From Sphagnum compactum (Eukaryota; Bryophyta; Sphagnopsida; Sphagnales): a stretch of DNA of 64,000 nt. Made by a program: the position numbers and the translations under genes. The DNA lies in assembly GCA_965153455.1 (NCBI GenBank), contig OZ234498.1, positions 8,680,001-8,744,000 on the forward strand, in the 5' to 3' direction. The notes under the pieces were generated by a model. That model ran no database searches. It worked only from the letters and a program-made list of their open reading frames with translations, and was not told the origin of the DNA. Of the stretch, positions 21,621 through 34,460 are shown one piece after another (positions within the stretch are counted from its first letter, which is position 1; every line of letters starts with the position of its first letter).

Positions 21621-24600
21621 GGTGCTTGCAATTTGCTGTATGCTCTAGCAGTAACATTTCTGTTGGTTCATGTATTTTCCATTCTCATGGTTGCAATAAC
21701 TGGATCCAAATTTGCTTCAATTGGAGGACAAATCTTCTTCATACAAAAGTTTAAAGTTATGGGTGTGTAAGTTGGCAGTTCGGCTGAATAACTCTCAGGC
21801 TCATATTAGCTCTGAGGCTGCTGCTGACAGCCTTATCCACAAGGTACTCTCTCACAAAGCATTTGTAGATGTCAGCTCATCTTGGGTCCATTGAAAAAAG
21901 TTTGCAAATGTGTGCAGTGGGTTGTAATTGCAAAGAAAATCAGGCACCTCCTGCAATGCATCGGAGCTGGCATGCTTGGTGAAATTTTGAAGGAGAAGTC
22001 TTGATGTAAAGGTTTGGGGTTGATCACATATTCTGCATAAATTTTGTGCAAACATGTATCAGAGTGTTCTATCATGCATTTGTGCTCCATGACTTTGATC
22101 TTCTTCGCCAAACCCTAATTGAGTGAATGGTTGTCTCTCAGGTTTTTCATTCTCCTCTCATTGAACTCAGGTCATGTTTGACTCAAATCTGATTTCTTAC
22201 AGAAGCAAGAAGTTAATGGTCTTGTAGGACTTTCAAGTTGGAAATAGGATCTGCCATGAGATGAAGGTGTGCTTGTAGATTAGTTAGCTTGGATCTGGTT
22301 GGATAAAAATGCCTTCCTTTGGATTCCTGTGTCATGAATTAAATTGGAGATGGAGTATTTCAAGTGATGAACAGTGTCCTGGAGAGTCTAGTGCCTTATG
22401 CTTCGAATCTTTATGCCAAAAGGAAGACCCTCAAGTAAGTGGTGCATAAACTCACTGTTCAGTCAAGGTGTTATCTATAGTATGATGTTGATATCTGCTC
22501 TGAGGATCTATATGTCTTTATGTCCAGTTGAGGATTGCATGACATTACACAGCTTCACCAAATTCCAGGCTGGTTTGTGCTCCGTAATGGTGGGCCTAAG
22601 TTGTAGCCCTTCCTACTAACCAAGAAGATCAGAGTGGGAAGGGAAAAAGGCACTTGCTGAATAAGTGACCGATCTTTGCACAGAAAGTATTGAGAATGAC
22701 TACTCGAAACCATGATCTGTGACAGAAATTGCAAAGAACCAATATGATGGCCTCTTTGATGGTGCATGGGTTTCTAATAATCTCTCATGACCTATCATTG
22801 CAGTTTGACAGCCAATATACCCCTAGATCCCCTTTTCAGCATTTGCTCTCCAACTACAGAACTCCCAGTGTAGGAAACTGTTGTAGGTTTGAGATGTTTA
22901 TGACAAAAGACAATTCCAAGTAGATTAATGCCCTTCACAATTTGGCATTGTGGTCCTGTCTGGCTACTTCTGGCCTCTTGTTGCTGTCTTCTCCCTTGTG
23001 GTAATTTTCTTTTCAAGCCAATTTGGTTCATTTGTGTAGCAGTGCTGAATCCCTGCCTCTAAGATCCATACAATGAGGATCAGAGCTGCAGCAGGTACAT
23101 TCAGATGAATAAGTTTGGGCAGAATAGAGAGGACACATTGTATCCTAGACCTTCAATGCAAGAATTGTTCCTCCTTGACTGCAGAGATTATGAAAACATA
23201 TTGAGTGTGCATCAGTTTGACAATAGTCAAGAGCTTGGTGTTTACTCAGAGTTACATAGACTATGATCATTATTGTTTACTGAATGGTGAGACTGTTTGA
23301 ACCAATTATCTACAGGGTTGCTTTCTGTACATTTCTCAAATTAGCTTAATTTGGAGAACAAGGACCCAGGTTATGGGTCAGGGACAAGACAAAAGCACCA
23401 TTCTTCCAGTAAAATGGAACTCTAATTAACTTGCAGAATAATTTGGTTGAGATAGTGTCAGATTCATTCAAGCTTTTGGAGATGCCGAGGCATCCAGTTC
23501 CACATCTGGTTGGGTCCATCAGGGCACAGATCAACATTTTCCAGGTGACTCTTACCCTTTGAAGCAAAAGAGCTGGAGATCTTTTGGTCCAAAAGTTACA
23601 GGAAGGTTTTGAAATTAAAAGTAGCCAATGTTCAAGGATTTGATCTTATTCTGATTTACTTTTGTGTGTGTTCCAAAGTTGATGAGCAAGTGTACATTTG
23701 TTCAAAACAGTGCTCTAGATACAGACTACATCATGGAAAAAGTCTAATTAGAGGGCATCTTAACAAGAAGTCAGATATCATGATGTCAGGGCCTCATCAT
23801 ATCCCATCCTATGGTGTCAAATTGGGTCATGGAATACAGATTTTTATTTTTGGGAATAGGAGGGATTTGTACCTAAAGGAAGAGCGCAATGGCCGAATTT
23901 TCTGATCCACGCCCCAATGGCCAAATCACTAGTACACATGAAAACAGTGTCATCAATGTACCATCTTAGTTCTTGTTATTATTTGTTGGTGTTTTGGCCC
24001 TTCAGAATGCATACCAGTGCAGATGTTACCCTTAGGATACAACCAATTAGGTGATATCAAGCATAAAGAAGTCCATCCTAATTGCTGAAGTCCTCAAAAT
24101 TCTGATGGAAAAAGGGTGGAAAGCTTGGTGCAGTATTCGGGTGGGGTAGCTATTGCAAGTAATTGCATATTGCTTATTCATGTATGACAAAGGTGAGAAA
24201 TGTAGTGTACCCAGGGCTTGCAGCTGTGCTTGTTCTAGAGCATTGCTTATTGGCTGCCAGATTCAGCCTTTCTTGGTTTGCTCCTGAGGTACTACTATAC
24301 ATTCTAGTCACTTAACAGTCATGGCTTGCAAACATTTTCATTGATCATGTAAGTCTCACTTTCATTCACAGAGATGGAGACATTTGCTTTATGGGAGCTG
24401 TTTGCATCCAATGAACTGTTGGGTTGTCAATTTGCAGGACATAACGCATTTAGAATATAGGCTCTGATCACCAGCATCTGTCTGACAACTCAATGTGTGA
24501 CCTCCAAGATCTTGACTTCTCAATGAGTTGACTGTCTCCTTTCATGATTGATGTGATGGTGGCATTGAAAACTAAAGTGCCAGCATGGGTGAAAGCTGAG

Positions 24601-25226
24601 AGACAGAAGCAATTACAGGAAGACTGTTCCCTTGAAGTCTTACAATTGGTTGGTGCCAAAAGTTCTCCACACTGATGGAGAAAATATAAAATTGGTAATT
24701 TGCAATGTGCTATCCTGTTGGCTGGTGCTACTCATTTTCTTAGACAGGTTAAGATTCTTTGACCTTGAAATCTGTAACAAGATTTGGCCAGTGTGGGGTG
24801 CCCTACCAATTCAGGGCTTCACCTCTTCAATGTTCCTCTCATCTTTGCAATGTATCATGCCAGAATCTGTTCCTTGCTTTTTGTCTTTCAAAGAACTATA
24901 GAAGACTTGTATATCAGAATCAACAATTTAAAGAGAGGATCAACCCTATCTGGTTACCAGAGAAACTCTATAACAGGCAAGTCCAATGTCTTTCAATATT
25001 GAGGTATGGTAATAATGTAATTGCCACCATGAATTCATATATTATCATACTGCTCACAATTCTGCAACATAATTACAACATAAATGATCACTATAAAATG
25101 TTTTGGATGGTCCTCCATGGGGTGTGCCTCAACCTGCAAAACAACCTAGAAGCACATATTGAAAGTTAACCTAATCTAACCTAATTTGCATTGAAAGTTG
25201 GACGTTAATGCTTTTATACACACTGC
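21621..25226. other. Unassigned region with gene-like base composition
   Basis: About 3.6 kb downstream (3' side) of the receptor pseudokinase gene. GC content is higher than in the AT-rich repeat tracts and there are short frames on both strands, but none is long and none carries a motif I can name. It may hold decayed genes, a non-coding transcript, or the body of an old element. Confidence 0.3.
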
Positions 25227-27143
25227 CTATGATACTGAAACAACAAGCTCATACGCTGATCTTGGCCCCAATGAATCAGCCATGCTTAGAGAATCATCAG
25301 GTTGATGACAGGAATCATACTTTTGGCCAATGGCTTGCAGCAGTTGATAGACTTCATACATGGATGGCCGCTCCCTGGCAGCTGAGCTAACACATAACAA
25401 TGCCAACTTCAGAATCTGCTTCATCTCTTCATCTGCACCTTTGCCAGTCAATGTACTGTCTATAGCATCAGTTATGCGGCCATTGGCAGAAAGCATCCTG
25501 ACCCAGTCCACCAGAAGCCCCTTGAAGCTGCTGCTGTCCACTAACATGTCAGCAGGTTTTTGGCCAGTTACAAGCTCAAGCAAAACCACCCCAAAACTGT
25601 ACACATCACCACGTGTGGTAGCCGTGAGTGTGCGCACATACTCAGGAGCAACATAACCCACATCTCCAAAATTGCCATTTACAAAGGTGTTGATATGTGT
25701 GTCCGTTGTGGGGTTCATAAGCCGTGCAAGCCCAAAGTCTGTGATCCTTGGGTCAAATTCTTCATCCAATTGTATGCTGTTTGCACTAATATTGCGGTGA
25801 ATGATGCATGGATTGCAGGTATGGTGCAACCATGCAAGGCCTCTTGCTGCACCAATGGCAATCTTCAGACGAGTTGGCCACTCCAAAGACGCCTTCTCAA
25901 ATCTCTCATGTAATTGGCACTTTAGGCTCCCATTAGGCATATGTTTATACACAAGAAGATGCTCACTACCCGCCACACAGTAGCCTAGCAATGGAACCAA
26001 GTTTCGGTGTTTGAGCTGTCCAAGTGTCTCCATTTCCATCCTGAATTGTTGTTCACCGTGAACAGAGCCATGCAACCGCTTGATTACCAAGACTGAGCCA
26101 TCAGGGAGCTCAGCTCTGTAGATTGTGCCACTGTGACTGGAACCAATATATGCACCCTTGCTAAAGTCATTTGTAGCTTCCATGAGGTCAGCCAACCAAA
26201 GCTTTATCAAGGGCTTCTCAAAAATTGCAACCCCGATTGACTTTGGCCCTCTAATGCACTTGGCCCACTTTCTCTCATCCCACATCATGGCTGCCTCTGC
26301 TTTGTTGGTTCTGTGTATGAGAAACCAGAAAATCAAGGCTCCAATTGCCAACACTGCAGATGCACTTCCGATTGAGCTTCCCACTATGACACCTGGGCTA
26401 GTCATCATCCTCCTGGCTGGTGGTGGGTTGGTGCATGTGTTAGGCAGAGGTGGTCCACATAAGCTTGGATTGTTCTCAAAACTGCTAGCATCAAAACCTG
26501 GCTTGTGCTCAAGTTCTTGGTCCACCACAAATGTACTTGGGATCGATCCTTCCAAACAATTGCTTGAGACATTGAACTTCTGCAGACGACCCAAGATCCC
26601 AATCTTGCCTGGTATTGTTCCCGACAATTCATTGTTGTTCAGCATGATGTTGTTCAAGAAGGAGCATTGTGCCAGATTGGGAGGAATGTTACCAGTGAGG
26701 TTGTTTTTGGAGAGGTCTAAATCAACAAGATTAGGAACAACATCTGAACACAAGCTCTGGGGGATAGGGCCTGTAAAGCTGTTGTCAGATAAGTCCAGTC
26801 GTGTGAGAGCTCTACAACTGCTTAATCCATCAGGGAAGGACCCTGTGAGTTGTGAACCTGCTAACTGGATGAAGTAAACAGGGGGTGCATTGTTGCCATA
26901 GCATGTCACTCCATGCCAGTCACAAATCGAAGGGCTTGTGGTCTCATTCCAGTCTGCTAGAAGCCCTTGAGGATCACCCACCGACTCCTTAAACTTCTGC
27001 AAACAGATCAGATCATCTGCACCTGACAATGACACCATGGCCACTGTTTGCATCCATGCAAACCCTAAGACTAACTGCATGATCATCACCTCCAAGGAGT
27101 GGTACTCAGTAGTTGCAGCCTGCACGACCAAAGCTCTTGGCAT
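25227..27143 (-). CDS. BIR-like leucine-rich repeat receptor pseudokinase
   Basis: One uninterrupted frame on the - strand, 638 residues from the ATG at 27143, stop TAG. The frame is open to an ATG at 27311, but that extension is (CT)n-derived and looks like 5' UTR. An ATG at 27086 would put the signal peptide (MIMQLVLGFAWMQTVAMVSL) at the N-terminus and give 619 residues, close to the 600-620 of Arabidopsis BIR proteins. Numbering from 27143: LRRNT 44-81 (WNETTSPSICDWHGVTC), about five LRRs 91-205, Cys pair SLCGPPLPNTC, membrane segment 250-278, kinase fold 329-604. The ATP-site lysine is kept (VLVIKRL), but the glycine loop is GSSHSG and HRD is HRN (IIHRNIS) while DFG is kept (ITDFGLAR), followed by FVNGNFGDVGYVAPEY. 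This is the BIR2/BIR3 pattern: plasma-membrane pseudokinases that bind BAK1-type co-receptors. Partner binding here is inferred. Confidence 0.93.
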   Translation of the reverse strand: MPRALVVQAATTEYHSLEVMIMQLVLGFAWMQTVAMVSLSGADDLICLQKFKESVGDPQGLLADWNETTSPSICDWHGVTCYGNNAPPVYFIQLAGSQLTGSFPDGLSSCRALTRLDLSDNSFTGPIPQSLCSDVVPNLVDLDLSKNNLTGNIPPNLAQCSFLNNIMLNNNELSGTIPGKIGILGRLQKFNVSSNCLEGSIPSTFVVDQELEHKPGFDASSFENNPSLCGPPLPNTCTNPPPARRMMTSPGVIVGSSIGSASAVLAIGALIFWFLIHRTNKAEAAMMWDERKWAKCIRGPKSIGVAIFEKPLIKLWLADLMEATNDFSKGAYIGSSHSGTIYRAELPDGSVLVIKRLHGSVHGEQQFRMEMETLGQLKHRNLVPLLGYCVAGSEHLLVYKHMPNGSLKCQLHERFEKASLEWPTRLKIAIGAARGLAWLHHTCNPCIIHRNISANSIQLDEEFDPRITDFGLARLMNPTTDTHINTFVNGNFGDVGYVAPEYVRTLTATTRGDVYSFGVVLLELVTGQKPADMLVDSSSFKGLLVDWVRMLSANGRITDAIDSTLTGKGADEEMKQILKLALLCVSSAARERPSMYEVYQLLQAIGQKYDSCHQPDDSLSMADSLGPRSAYELVVSVS

Positions 27144-28171
27144 GGCGTCTTCACTCTGAAACCCAATTTTTTTTTCTCTCTCTCTCGCTCTTTTCTTTCT
27201 ATTTTCGCTGTCTGTCTGCCCTGGTCTCAATATTTCTTCTCCATGCACAAAGTGTTTTACTGAAGTGTGGACCAGGGCACTGCAAGCTGCTGCTGTTGTG
27301 GATGGTGACAACCCATGACGCAGTTTACATAGACAAAGAAGCAGCTACGGACTTGACCTGGAAATCTCAAGCGGCATTACAAAGAGTTTGAGCTAGACTC
27401 CATACGCAGAAGAAGAAGAACAATACACAAAAGAAGTACTACTATCTCCCCAGCTACTAGTAGTAAAACCCAGCCCTGCTGCAAAACAAAAACACACAGA
27501 GAGCCGAAAACAGTTGCCGAATTCATGACCCAATGCAGATCCAATGCTGCGACAAATGAGTAGAACAAGGAGCTGCCGCCAGCAATTCACCTACTGCAGC
27601 AGTCGGTCCGACGTACAAATGAGTAGTAGTCATCGTCAGAAGCTTGCTGCAGCAAGCACGAAAGTAAGGCCTTTGCGTGAGAAACAGTCTGGGTGCGAAC
27701 CGCTGCTGCTGCTTCCAGCTTGCTCTTCCAAGACGTTAAAGAAAAAGCCCAGCAATAACGTACAACAACAACAACACGAAATGGCTCGATCGTACTGAAA
27801 GGTGCTGCTGCTGCCGCTGCAGCGCAACGCGCCCTCCGTGTTGACAGATTCGCAGCAATGCAAGAAGAGAGAGAGAGAGGGAAGAGAGAGAGAGAGAGAG
27901 GGAGGCATGGAATAGAACTGCCTGAGTTTTTAAGGAAATTTTTCAAATTTCTCCCATGCATTTTCAGTCCGCTCCCTTGGCAGAAATTTCCTTTAATTAA
28001 ACCCTAATTTGCTTAGAAAAGGGACCTTCCATTTTGCTAAGGTTCCTAAAATTTGAAAAAGTTTTTGAACTCACAAGGTAAGGAACATGTTTTTCAACTC
28101 TTCCTTGGTTTTCACCCACCAACCGAGGCAAGATCCTCAAACTTAGCAAGAGCTTAAAAAATAATGTTCCA
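27144..28171. promoter_or_regulatory. Upstream region of the BIR-like gene
   Basis: 5' UTR and presumed promoter. On the gene strand there is a purine-rich (GA)n-type leader at 27165-27200, and CAA/GCA/CTG trinucleotide-rich sequence at 27400-27830. A (GA)n microsatellite lies at 27869-27901. No clear TATA box was assigned. Frames here are low-complexity. Confidence 0.4.
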
Positions 28172-28759
28172 CTAGTGGTACCCGTGACCTTCGGATACCC
28201 ATGGCTACGCCACCTCGAACGCTCTGTTTTGTCGTCATAATAAATTTTCCCAAAATAACACTCGTGGGTCCCACCCTAATGCATTTATATCCCCACAGAT
28301 AAAAACAATATTGTGACTTAGCGCAGTGGTCCCGACCAACGTTGTGCGGGTATCGGAATCAGTCGTGTGTACCCTTAGGTTATCAGTCCGGGTATTTATT
28401 CCCTCACCGACGGGGGTGAGAAAACCCAAAACCCCGGTTCTGACATTTTGAACCTTGGTTCCCGAAAGTTTTGGAAATTTTTGAAAACACGCTCCTTTAT
28501 ATAACCGTCGGTTCTTTCGGTAGTGGGGGGGGGGGGGAGGGGAAGGTTTTTATATCCGCCTTTGGTGCGGTGGGAGAGGCATGCGATTCGACCGTCATTC
28601 CTTCCTTTCGGACGGTTGCGATGCTTTGTGGAGATCAGGTCCTGGTTTGTACACCTGGCCGGTGCGAAAACCGTGGTGGTCGCCCGTTGCTTCACCGGCC
28701 TCTCCCTCCCTCACCCCCCAAAACCCCCGTCACAGACATACGAACTTACTAAATTAATA
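28172..28759 (-). mobile_element. Non-autonomous Helitron, element 1 of a tandem pair
   Basis: On the - strand the 3' end reads GGTATCCGAAGGTCACGGGTACC ACTAG|T: an almost perfect 8-bp hairpin, then CTAG next to host T (28171). The 5' (right) end, ATTTAGTAAG...GTCTGTGACGG (28758-28683), is nearly identical to that of element 2 but lacks its first few bases. About 588 bp, no Rep or helicase. A run of G lies at 28526-28538. Confidence 0.7.
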
Positions 28760-29104
28760 CTAGTGTGAACCCGGTGCATAATGCACCCGTCGAGCTCCCC
28801 CCGCCCGGTCCTTCCCATTGCCCACTTCGATTCTTTACCCTGTCGACCCCCCCCCCCCCATCCTTCGCATTTTCCACTCCTTTTCTTTAACCCGTTGATC
28901 CCCCCCGTTCCCCTGCTATATATAATTAACTTCCCGCCCCGTGTTGGCCCCCCCCCGCCCCGTTACCAAGCCCTGTCACCCGCCGCCCGTGCTGACCCTC
29001 CCCGCCCCGTTCCAAGCCCTATCACCCGCTGCTTCACCGGCCTCTCCCTCCCCCACCCCCCAAAACCTCCGTCACAGACAGACTTACTGAATTAATATAT
29101 ATGA
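28760..29104 (-). mobile_element. Non-autonomous Helitron, element 2 of a tandem pair
   Basis: On the - strand it starts with TC after host A (TCATATATATTAATTCAGTA) at 29104 and ends GGTGCATTATGCACC GGGTTCACACTAG|T at 28760. A perfect 7-bp hairpin, a 10-base spacer and CTAG before T are textbook Helitron termini. Length is 345 bp. The interior is C-rich on the + strand with runs of C at 28847-28859 and a duplicated CCCGCCCCGTT block. It sits directly against element 1 in the same orientation. Confidence 0.8.
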
Positions 29105-32100
29105 TATAGGATGATAAGGAACATTCTTCTCTTGTCTAGGCCCTCAAATCCAAGAGTCTCATAAATGTTCCTTACCTTAACTACATGAAATGGGTTTCAT
29201 GTTGCCCTTCCAACCTTGACCTAACCATGGCTGAAAATCCACATGCCCCATTTGTGCAAATCATAGAAACCATTATGTTGTGGAACTTGCCTGGTAAACC
29301 TAAACCCTAAACCCTATTGTTCCCCTTTTATTGCCCATTCAGAAATTGGGGCTTGCTACTAGGCTCGCCCAGGTTCTCACTATTTACAACAAGGTTCTCA
29401 CTATTTACGACAAGGTTCTCACTACTTGCAAAGCGGGTTCATAGAGTCATATGAGTTTATCTCAGCCACTGATTCTACATCTCTTGTTTGATCTCATCCA
29501 CTGGTCTCTTTCTTTACAATGGATAAGGCCGTTGGATGAGGGCATTGCCAGAGTTACTTACGTCTGCACTTGGTTATTGCGGTGTGTGCAAGCCATTGCT
29601 CTGGTAATGCCCCATTGCATGGGGCCTTACCCTACATTGACAGAAACGGATTTTTTCCAAATTTTTCATCCAAAAAAAATCTCACCAAAAAAAAAACATT
29701 GTACACCCAGAAAACGTGTGTTTTTCCAAAGTTTTCTCAAAGCATTTCTCAAAATGGCGAAAATTTTACCACCAAAATATATTTACTGAAAACCCACTGA
29801 ATTCAATGAATTCACTGGAAATTTGTCTCCAGTCAGGACCAGTGTTTTTTTTGTAAAAAAAAGTCATATCAAAATGTGGCTAAATTTTAACTAAAAAAAA
29901 AAGTAGTCAAATTTACAGTAAGGAAAAAAAAATTCAAATTTTTTTCCCAATTTCTTTGTTGAAAATTAGTGAAATTTGGGCAAGAAGAAAAAAACACTGG
30001 TTAGGGACCAATGTTAATAGCATTTTGGGATTTAAGGATGGTTCAAATCAAGGTTATATGTCAAGTTCTAAAGTCCTTGGACTAGAGGTTTTGAATTTTG
30101 TTGGAATCGTCATTGAAACCTAACCAACTAACCAATCTTTTTTAAAAATTCAGTTAGAACATAACTTAGGGGTATTGGCCCATTTAAATAAGTTCCAAAT
30201 TCTTGAAGTATATAAGCATACTTTTTTACAAAAAGTATATCCTTGGCCTTAAATATTAAACAAGTTATTGTACTTTATTAATGAAACATTGTTTTTATCT
30301 TGAATTATGTGCACTAATTGAACAAATTAATATTACATTCAATAAAATTATTTAGTTGTGTGTAATGGAGATGGAATTAGACTTGGTCTTAACATGGTTT
30401 TTAGATAAAATATAAAATGTGCATGAGTGGCAATAAGACAACCTTCTAATATGCTTAATTGGTTTCTTATGTAATTTTGACAAAGGATTAGCTAGCTTCT
30501 TAATCATTTGTTGAATCACTTTTTGATAAACATGGATATTTCAAGATAGTCCAAAGTGACTATTCATTTTTTTAGAAATAAGTTCAAATGACACCCATAA
30601 TTATTCAAGTGAGTTTAAATAGTGCCCACCCAAAAAAACAATGGGGAATAGGGCTCCATTTTTGAAAAGGAAGGAGAAACAAACACAAAAAGTAACATTA
30701 ATGCATCCAAGTTCAAAATTGCAAACTTCCAAACTAAACATAAACATTTTGAAAGGGAGTTGAAACTTAGTTTGATATTAGACTTTGCCCAGCGCAACTC
30801 AAAGTCCCATCTACCGCACCCAAATGTCAATAAATATCCATGATGAAATAAACACCATTTCCACAATGACCACATGGTCATCATTGTGAAAACAAAAACA
30901 TTAAGATCCAATTCCCATTTTACAAACATGGAATGAACATGAGTTTTGAAGTGGTAGCACCAACCCACATTTTTTCATTATCTTTCCAATGTGTAATGGC
31001 ATCTTGATAAGGGAGTTTTTTTTCAGTACAAAACTCATGTAAAAATGCACATAATTGTGTCCAAGTGTTGGTTTAACCAATTTTGCAATTTGTCTTTTAT
31101 GAATACAATTGTAGAAAAAATACATTCATCCTGTACAAATTTGAACACCAAAACAATGGTTATTTCAACCAATTTCAAATATTCATTTAACCTTTGAATC
31201 AACAACCCATTGTTGTTAATTATAATCCATAATTTTTCATTGGATTGACATCAAATGGTTCAACCATGGCCTTGTGTGCTTGTGTTTTCATAGTGAGCTT
31301 GAACATGGACATCTACAAGTCCAAAATGGCAACATCCAAAAGCTTTGAAATTTCCAACAATGAATGTTTTGCACTATTTGGTTGACACTAATTTTTTTGA
31401 TGATACCAAGGTGCAAAGAAAAAGAGAAATCAACATCAGGATTCATCCAAAATTTAACATGGCAAAATGGGTTCATAGATTTTGAACCATTGTTTTTGTT
31501 AAATTTGGTCTTACCCAATTACAATCACCCCATCCACTACTTCCTTATCTTAATGCATTTAGTGATATAAAAACTTAGTAGTGTGATTCAAACTAATCAA
31601 CAATGAATTGGAATCAAAATCTATAAAGTTCATCCATCATCAAGTTCAAAAAAACCTTCAAAAAGAAAACAATTATGTACCTAAAGGTAACATTGAACAA
31701 GAGGTTGCTTTTTGAGGGGATGATTTCATTGCTTTCCATTGACTTTCAAAACCCATGTCATTTTGCCCATTTTGTCATATCATCATCCTTGTGATAGAAG
31801 TCAAAACTATTCCACCAATCAAGATGTAACATTTGCTCACCTATAGAATATGAGTTGTTATTTTTTAGCATTTGGACAAACAAAAGCGGTGGAAGGCATG
31901 CTTGCAAGATGTTACTACAATGTCATTGAAATGGTATCCTTGACCACAAAACCCAGAAGGTTTGATTGACCAATTTGTAAGTTGGCTTATCAAAATTTAC
32001 CTCTAAACTTGGATGAAGGATAGGTTTAGGCCATGAAAAATTACCCCCATCTTTTTTATGGTTCTAGCAATCTTTCAATAGTTTTTTCTTCAACCTCCAA

Positions 32101-33640
32101 TAGCTAGAATTTTGTTCATGAAGTGTTCCCTCTTGAAGCATTCCATTTTAGGTTTTGCAAATGTAGCCTCACTTATTAAAAGCCCATTTTCACATGCCCT
32201 CTAATATGATAGGTTTGTTGTAATTTGATGTTCTTTGCAAAGTGGTGTGTTGATCATAGGTTTCTTGTAATTTTTCTTTTTTTCATTAAAAACATCTTTT
32301 GCTTGGTGTCAACTTTTTGCACTTGATGTATCTTGAAGGTCAAGCTTTAAGGTTTGGATTTACATTTGCAAAAAGGATGGCCAATTCATCAAGGAAGAAA
32401 AGAATCCCTAGAATTATATGAATTCAAAACTAGTTAGGAAGTCATGCTTACAAAAATGCAACATTAATCCAAAACAAAATATGCCAAGATTTGGTAATGA
32501 AGAGTCAACGACAAAAACGTAAACCCATAATGTTAGAGTACAATGATACTTTTTTTTCAAGTAAAAGAATGTCACTATGTAGCTCATATTCACTTGTAGT
32601 GATGGTGTTTTATGTTCCCAATGTTGTAACCTACCGATCTTCCATGTTGAATTGATGCCTTACAAGCTTTTTGGACAATTTCGTTCTTTCTACCTCCATA
32701 TTCACATTTGATAATTTTATGTAAATCATCAAAAAAAAACTTGAACTTTATTGACTTTTGTCAACTCCACATGTGAAATATCGTATGCACATTTGCTTGT
32801 TGGGTCAATTTTTTCATCTTTGAATGTAAGCAAACTACCTTATTTGCACATAACCTCACCCAAATTAATGGAGATTTTTGGTCTTAAGATGCTTATTGTG
32901 AATGAACTTGGAGGTGCAATTTACAATCTTGGACTCCATGATATGCAAGGTAAGTTGTTGATTTTTTTCAAGTTCTATTTTAAGCAAGTTATTTTATAGG
33001 AATGATGGATGATTGTAACTTCACAACAACTTGGGGAGTTGATGGTCAACAAGTTGTTGATTCCACTTGTCAACGTGACAATTTTGCAATTGTTATTGAT
33101 GATCTAGTGGTGAGCAATACTTGTTCTATCTGATAAAGCTTTGTTTACATGTAAAAAAAAATTCACTTGATGGTTGGGGCAATGATTGGGAGGTTGGAGA
33201 CTAGTTCCTTTGAAGTTATTGGTATCATAAGAGGAGGAATTTTTTTCAAACTCTTATGTTGTTGGATACCTTTCCATTGGCATTCTACTATTTTCATTTG
33301 GTGTTTTGTACCAAGTTTGCCATGTCCATGTCAACCCACAAATGCAAAGGCTCCTTTCCTACATATACTTTGGGACGCAAGATAGAGCAAACAATTTTGC
33401 AAGCATTAGGCACATGCACATCCCACAAAAATGAAAGTAAACAAAAGTAAATGATTGGTTCCATTCACCCATAATTGTTTGCCAAGTTGCAATTTGCTTT
33501 GCTTCACCTTCCTATGTCATTCTCCCAAATTACTACATAGATAAAACAAAATTTATAAATCACATGAAACCTACAAGTACCTCAAAAATTATGGAGTAAT
33601 TTTGTTGACCAAAACACCGTGAAAGGCACCCACATGAAAG
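29105..33640. other. AT-rich repeat-derived region, no recognisable gene
   Basis: About 4.5 kb. Short telomere-like AAACCCTAAACCC occurs at about 29300. A triple CAAGGTTCTCACTATTTAC motif is at 29365-29420. Beyond that the sequence is AT-rich with stops in all frames. Low-identity, possibly protein-derived stretches occur on the - strand between 31700 and 32450, but I could not assign a transposase or polymerase. Confidence 0.35.
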
Positions 33641-34460
33641 CAAGCAATGTCAATTGCATACTACCAAAGGTACTACTTTTGCTTTGAAATAGAAAAATAC
33701 CCACCATCTTTTGTAGGTTGCTTGTTGGGTCTTACAAAACACTATCTAGAGGTCCAAAAACAAGACCTTGAAACAAAAGACATAGGGAATGTAGACAAGG
33801 GGCATAACAATGCTACATTCATTTACCTACTTGATTTGTATGAGAAGTGTTAGGAAGACAAAAGAAAAACCATTTTCAGAATAAAACATTGGATTGCTTT
33901 CAGCAATGCTTTGAATGCCAACTTCCCAAAATGGCACAATAGACTTGGACACAATGTAAAACCAAAAGTTTCAAGTCTAAGGGAGAGGCGTGTAAAGGAA
34001 AAGAAATTGTGTCAAATAATTGGTGCTCCTCCATATGATTGGCCTTGGTAGAAGAAATTTGATCACATTTTTGGAAGCACAACAAAGATTGATGGTGTGC
34101 CTTAGGGATGTAATCAAGGTGTGAATAAAACACACAAAGGTTCTTGATTTGAAATGATCAAAAGGAGGCCATTCTTGAAACTCAAGCTCCAACTTCCTAG
34201 TTTTCCAAATAAAGAATTTTTTCAATTTGATGATGACATTAGTATTCCTACATCTAACAATGCAAATCTTGTATTTGGAGACATTCTGTGCATTCAAGAT
34301 TACAAATTACATGGAGTGGAAGGAAAGTCCAATAAGAAAATAAAGAAAAGGATAATAAAATTGGATGTAGGACTTAATACAAATATAATATATGCCATTA
34401 AAGATTTCTCCAAAGGTGTCGAAAACATTGAAAAGATGAAAATAGATATGCAAGAACAAA
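33641..34460 (+). pseudogene. Myb/SANT-like accessory ORF of a PIF/Harbinger element (decayed)
   Basis: The + strand frame starts near 33647 and reads on through a TAG at 33851-33853 and further stops. Recognisable blocks are NATFIYLLDLYEKC (start of a SANT/Myb-like helix set), ALNANFPKWHNRLGHNVK, RVKEKKLCQIIGAPPYDWPW and IFGSTTKIDGVP. This layout is that of the DNA-binding partner protein encoded beside PIF/Harbinger transposases in plants. It converges with the transposase frame at 34855-36021, as expected for one two-gene element. Several in-frame stops replace Trp codons (TGG to TAG), so it is not functional. Confidence 0.6.

Noticed and set aside
26158-26877. 239-residue + strand open frame
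   Set aside because: It lies wholly antisense to the BIR-like gene and has no family-like motifs; it is a shadow of the real coding strand.
27144-27311. N-terminal extension of the BIR-like protein to the ATG at 27311
   Set aside because: The extra residues are low-complexity, precede the signal peptide and look like translated 5' UTR.
30615-30968. 117-residue - strand frame
   Set aside because: Trp/Phe/Leu-rich, with no motif and no support from neighbouring frames; probably chance.
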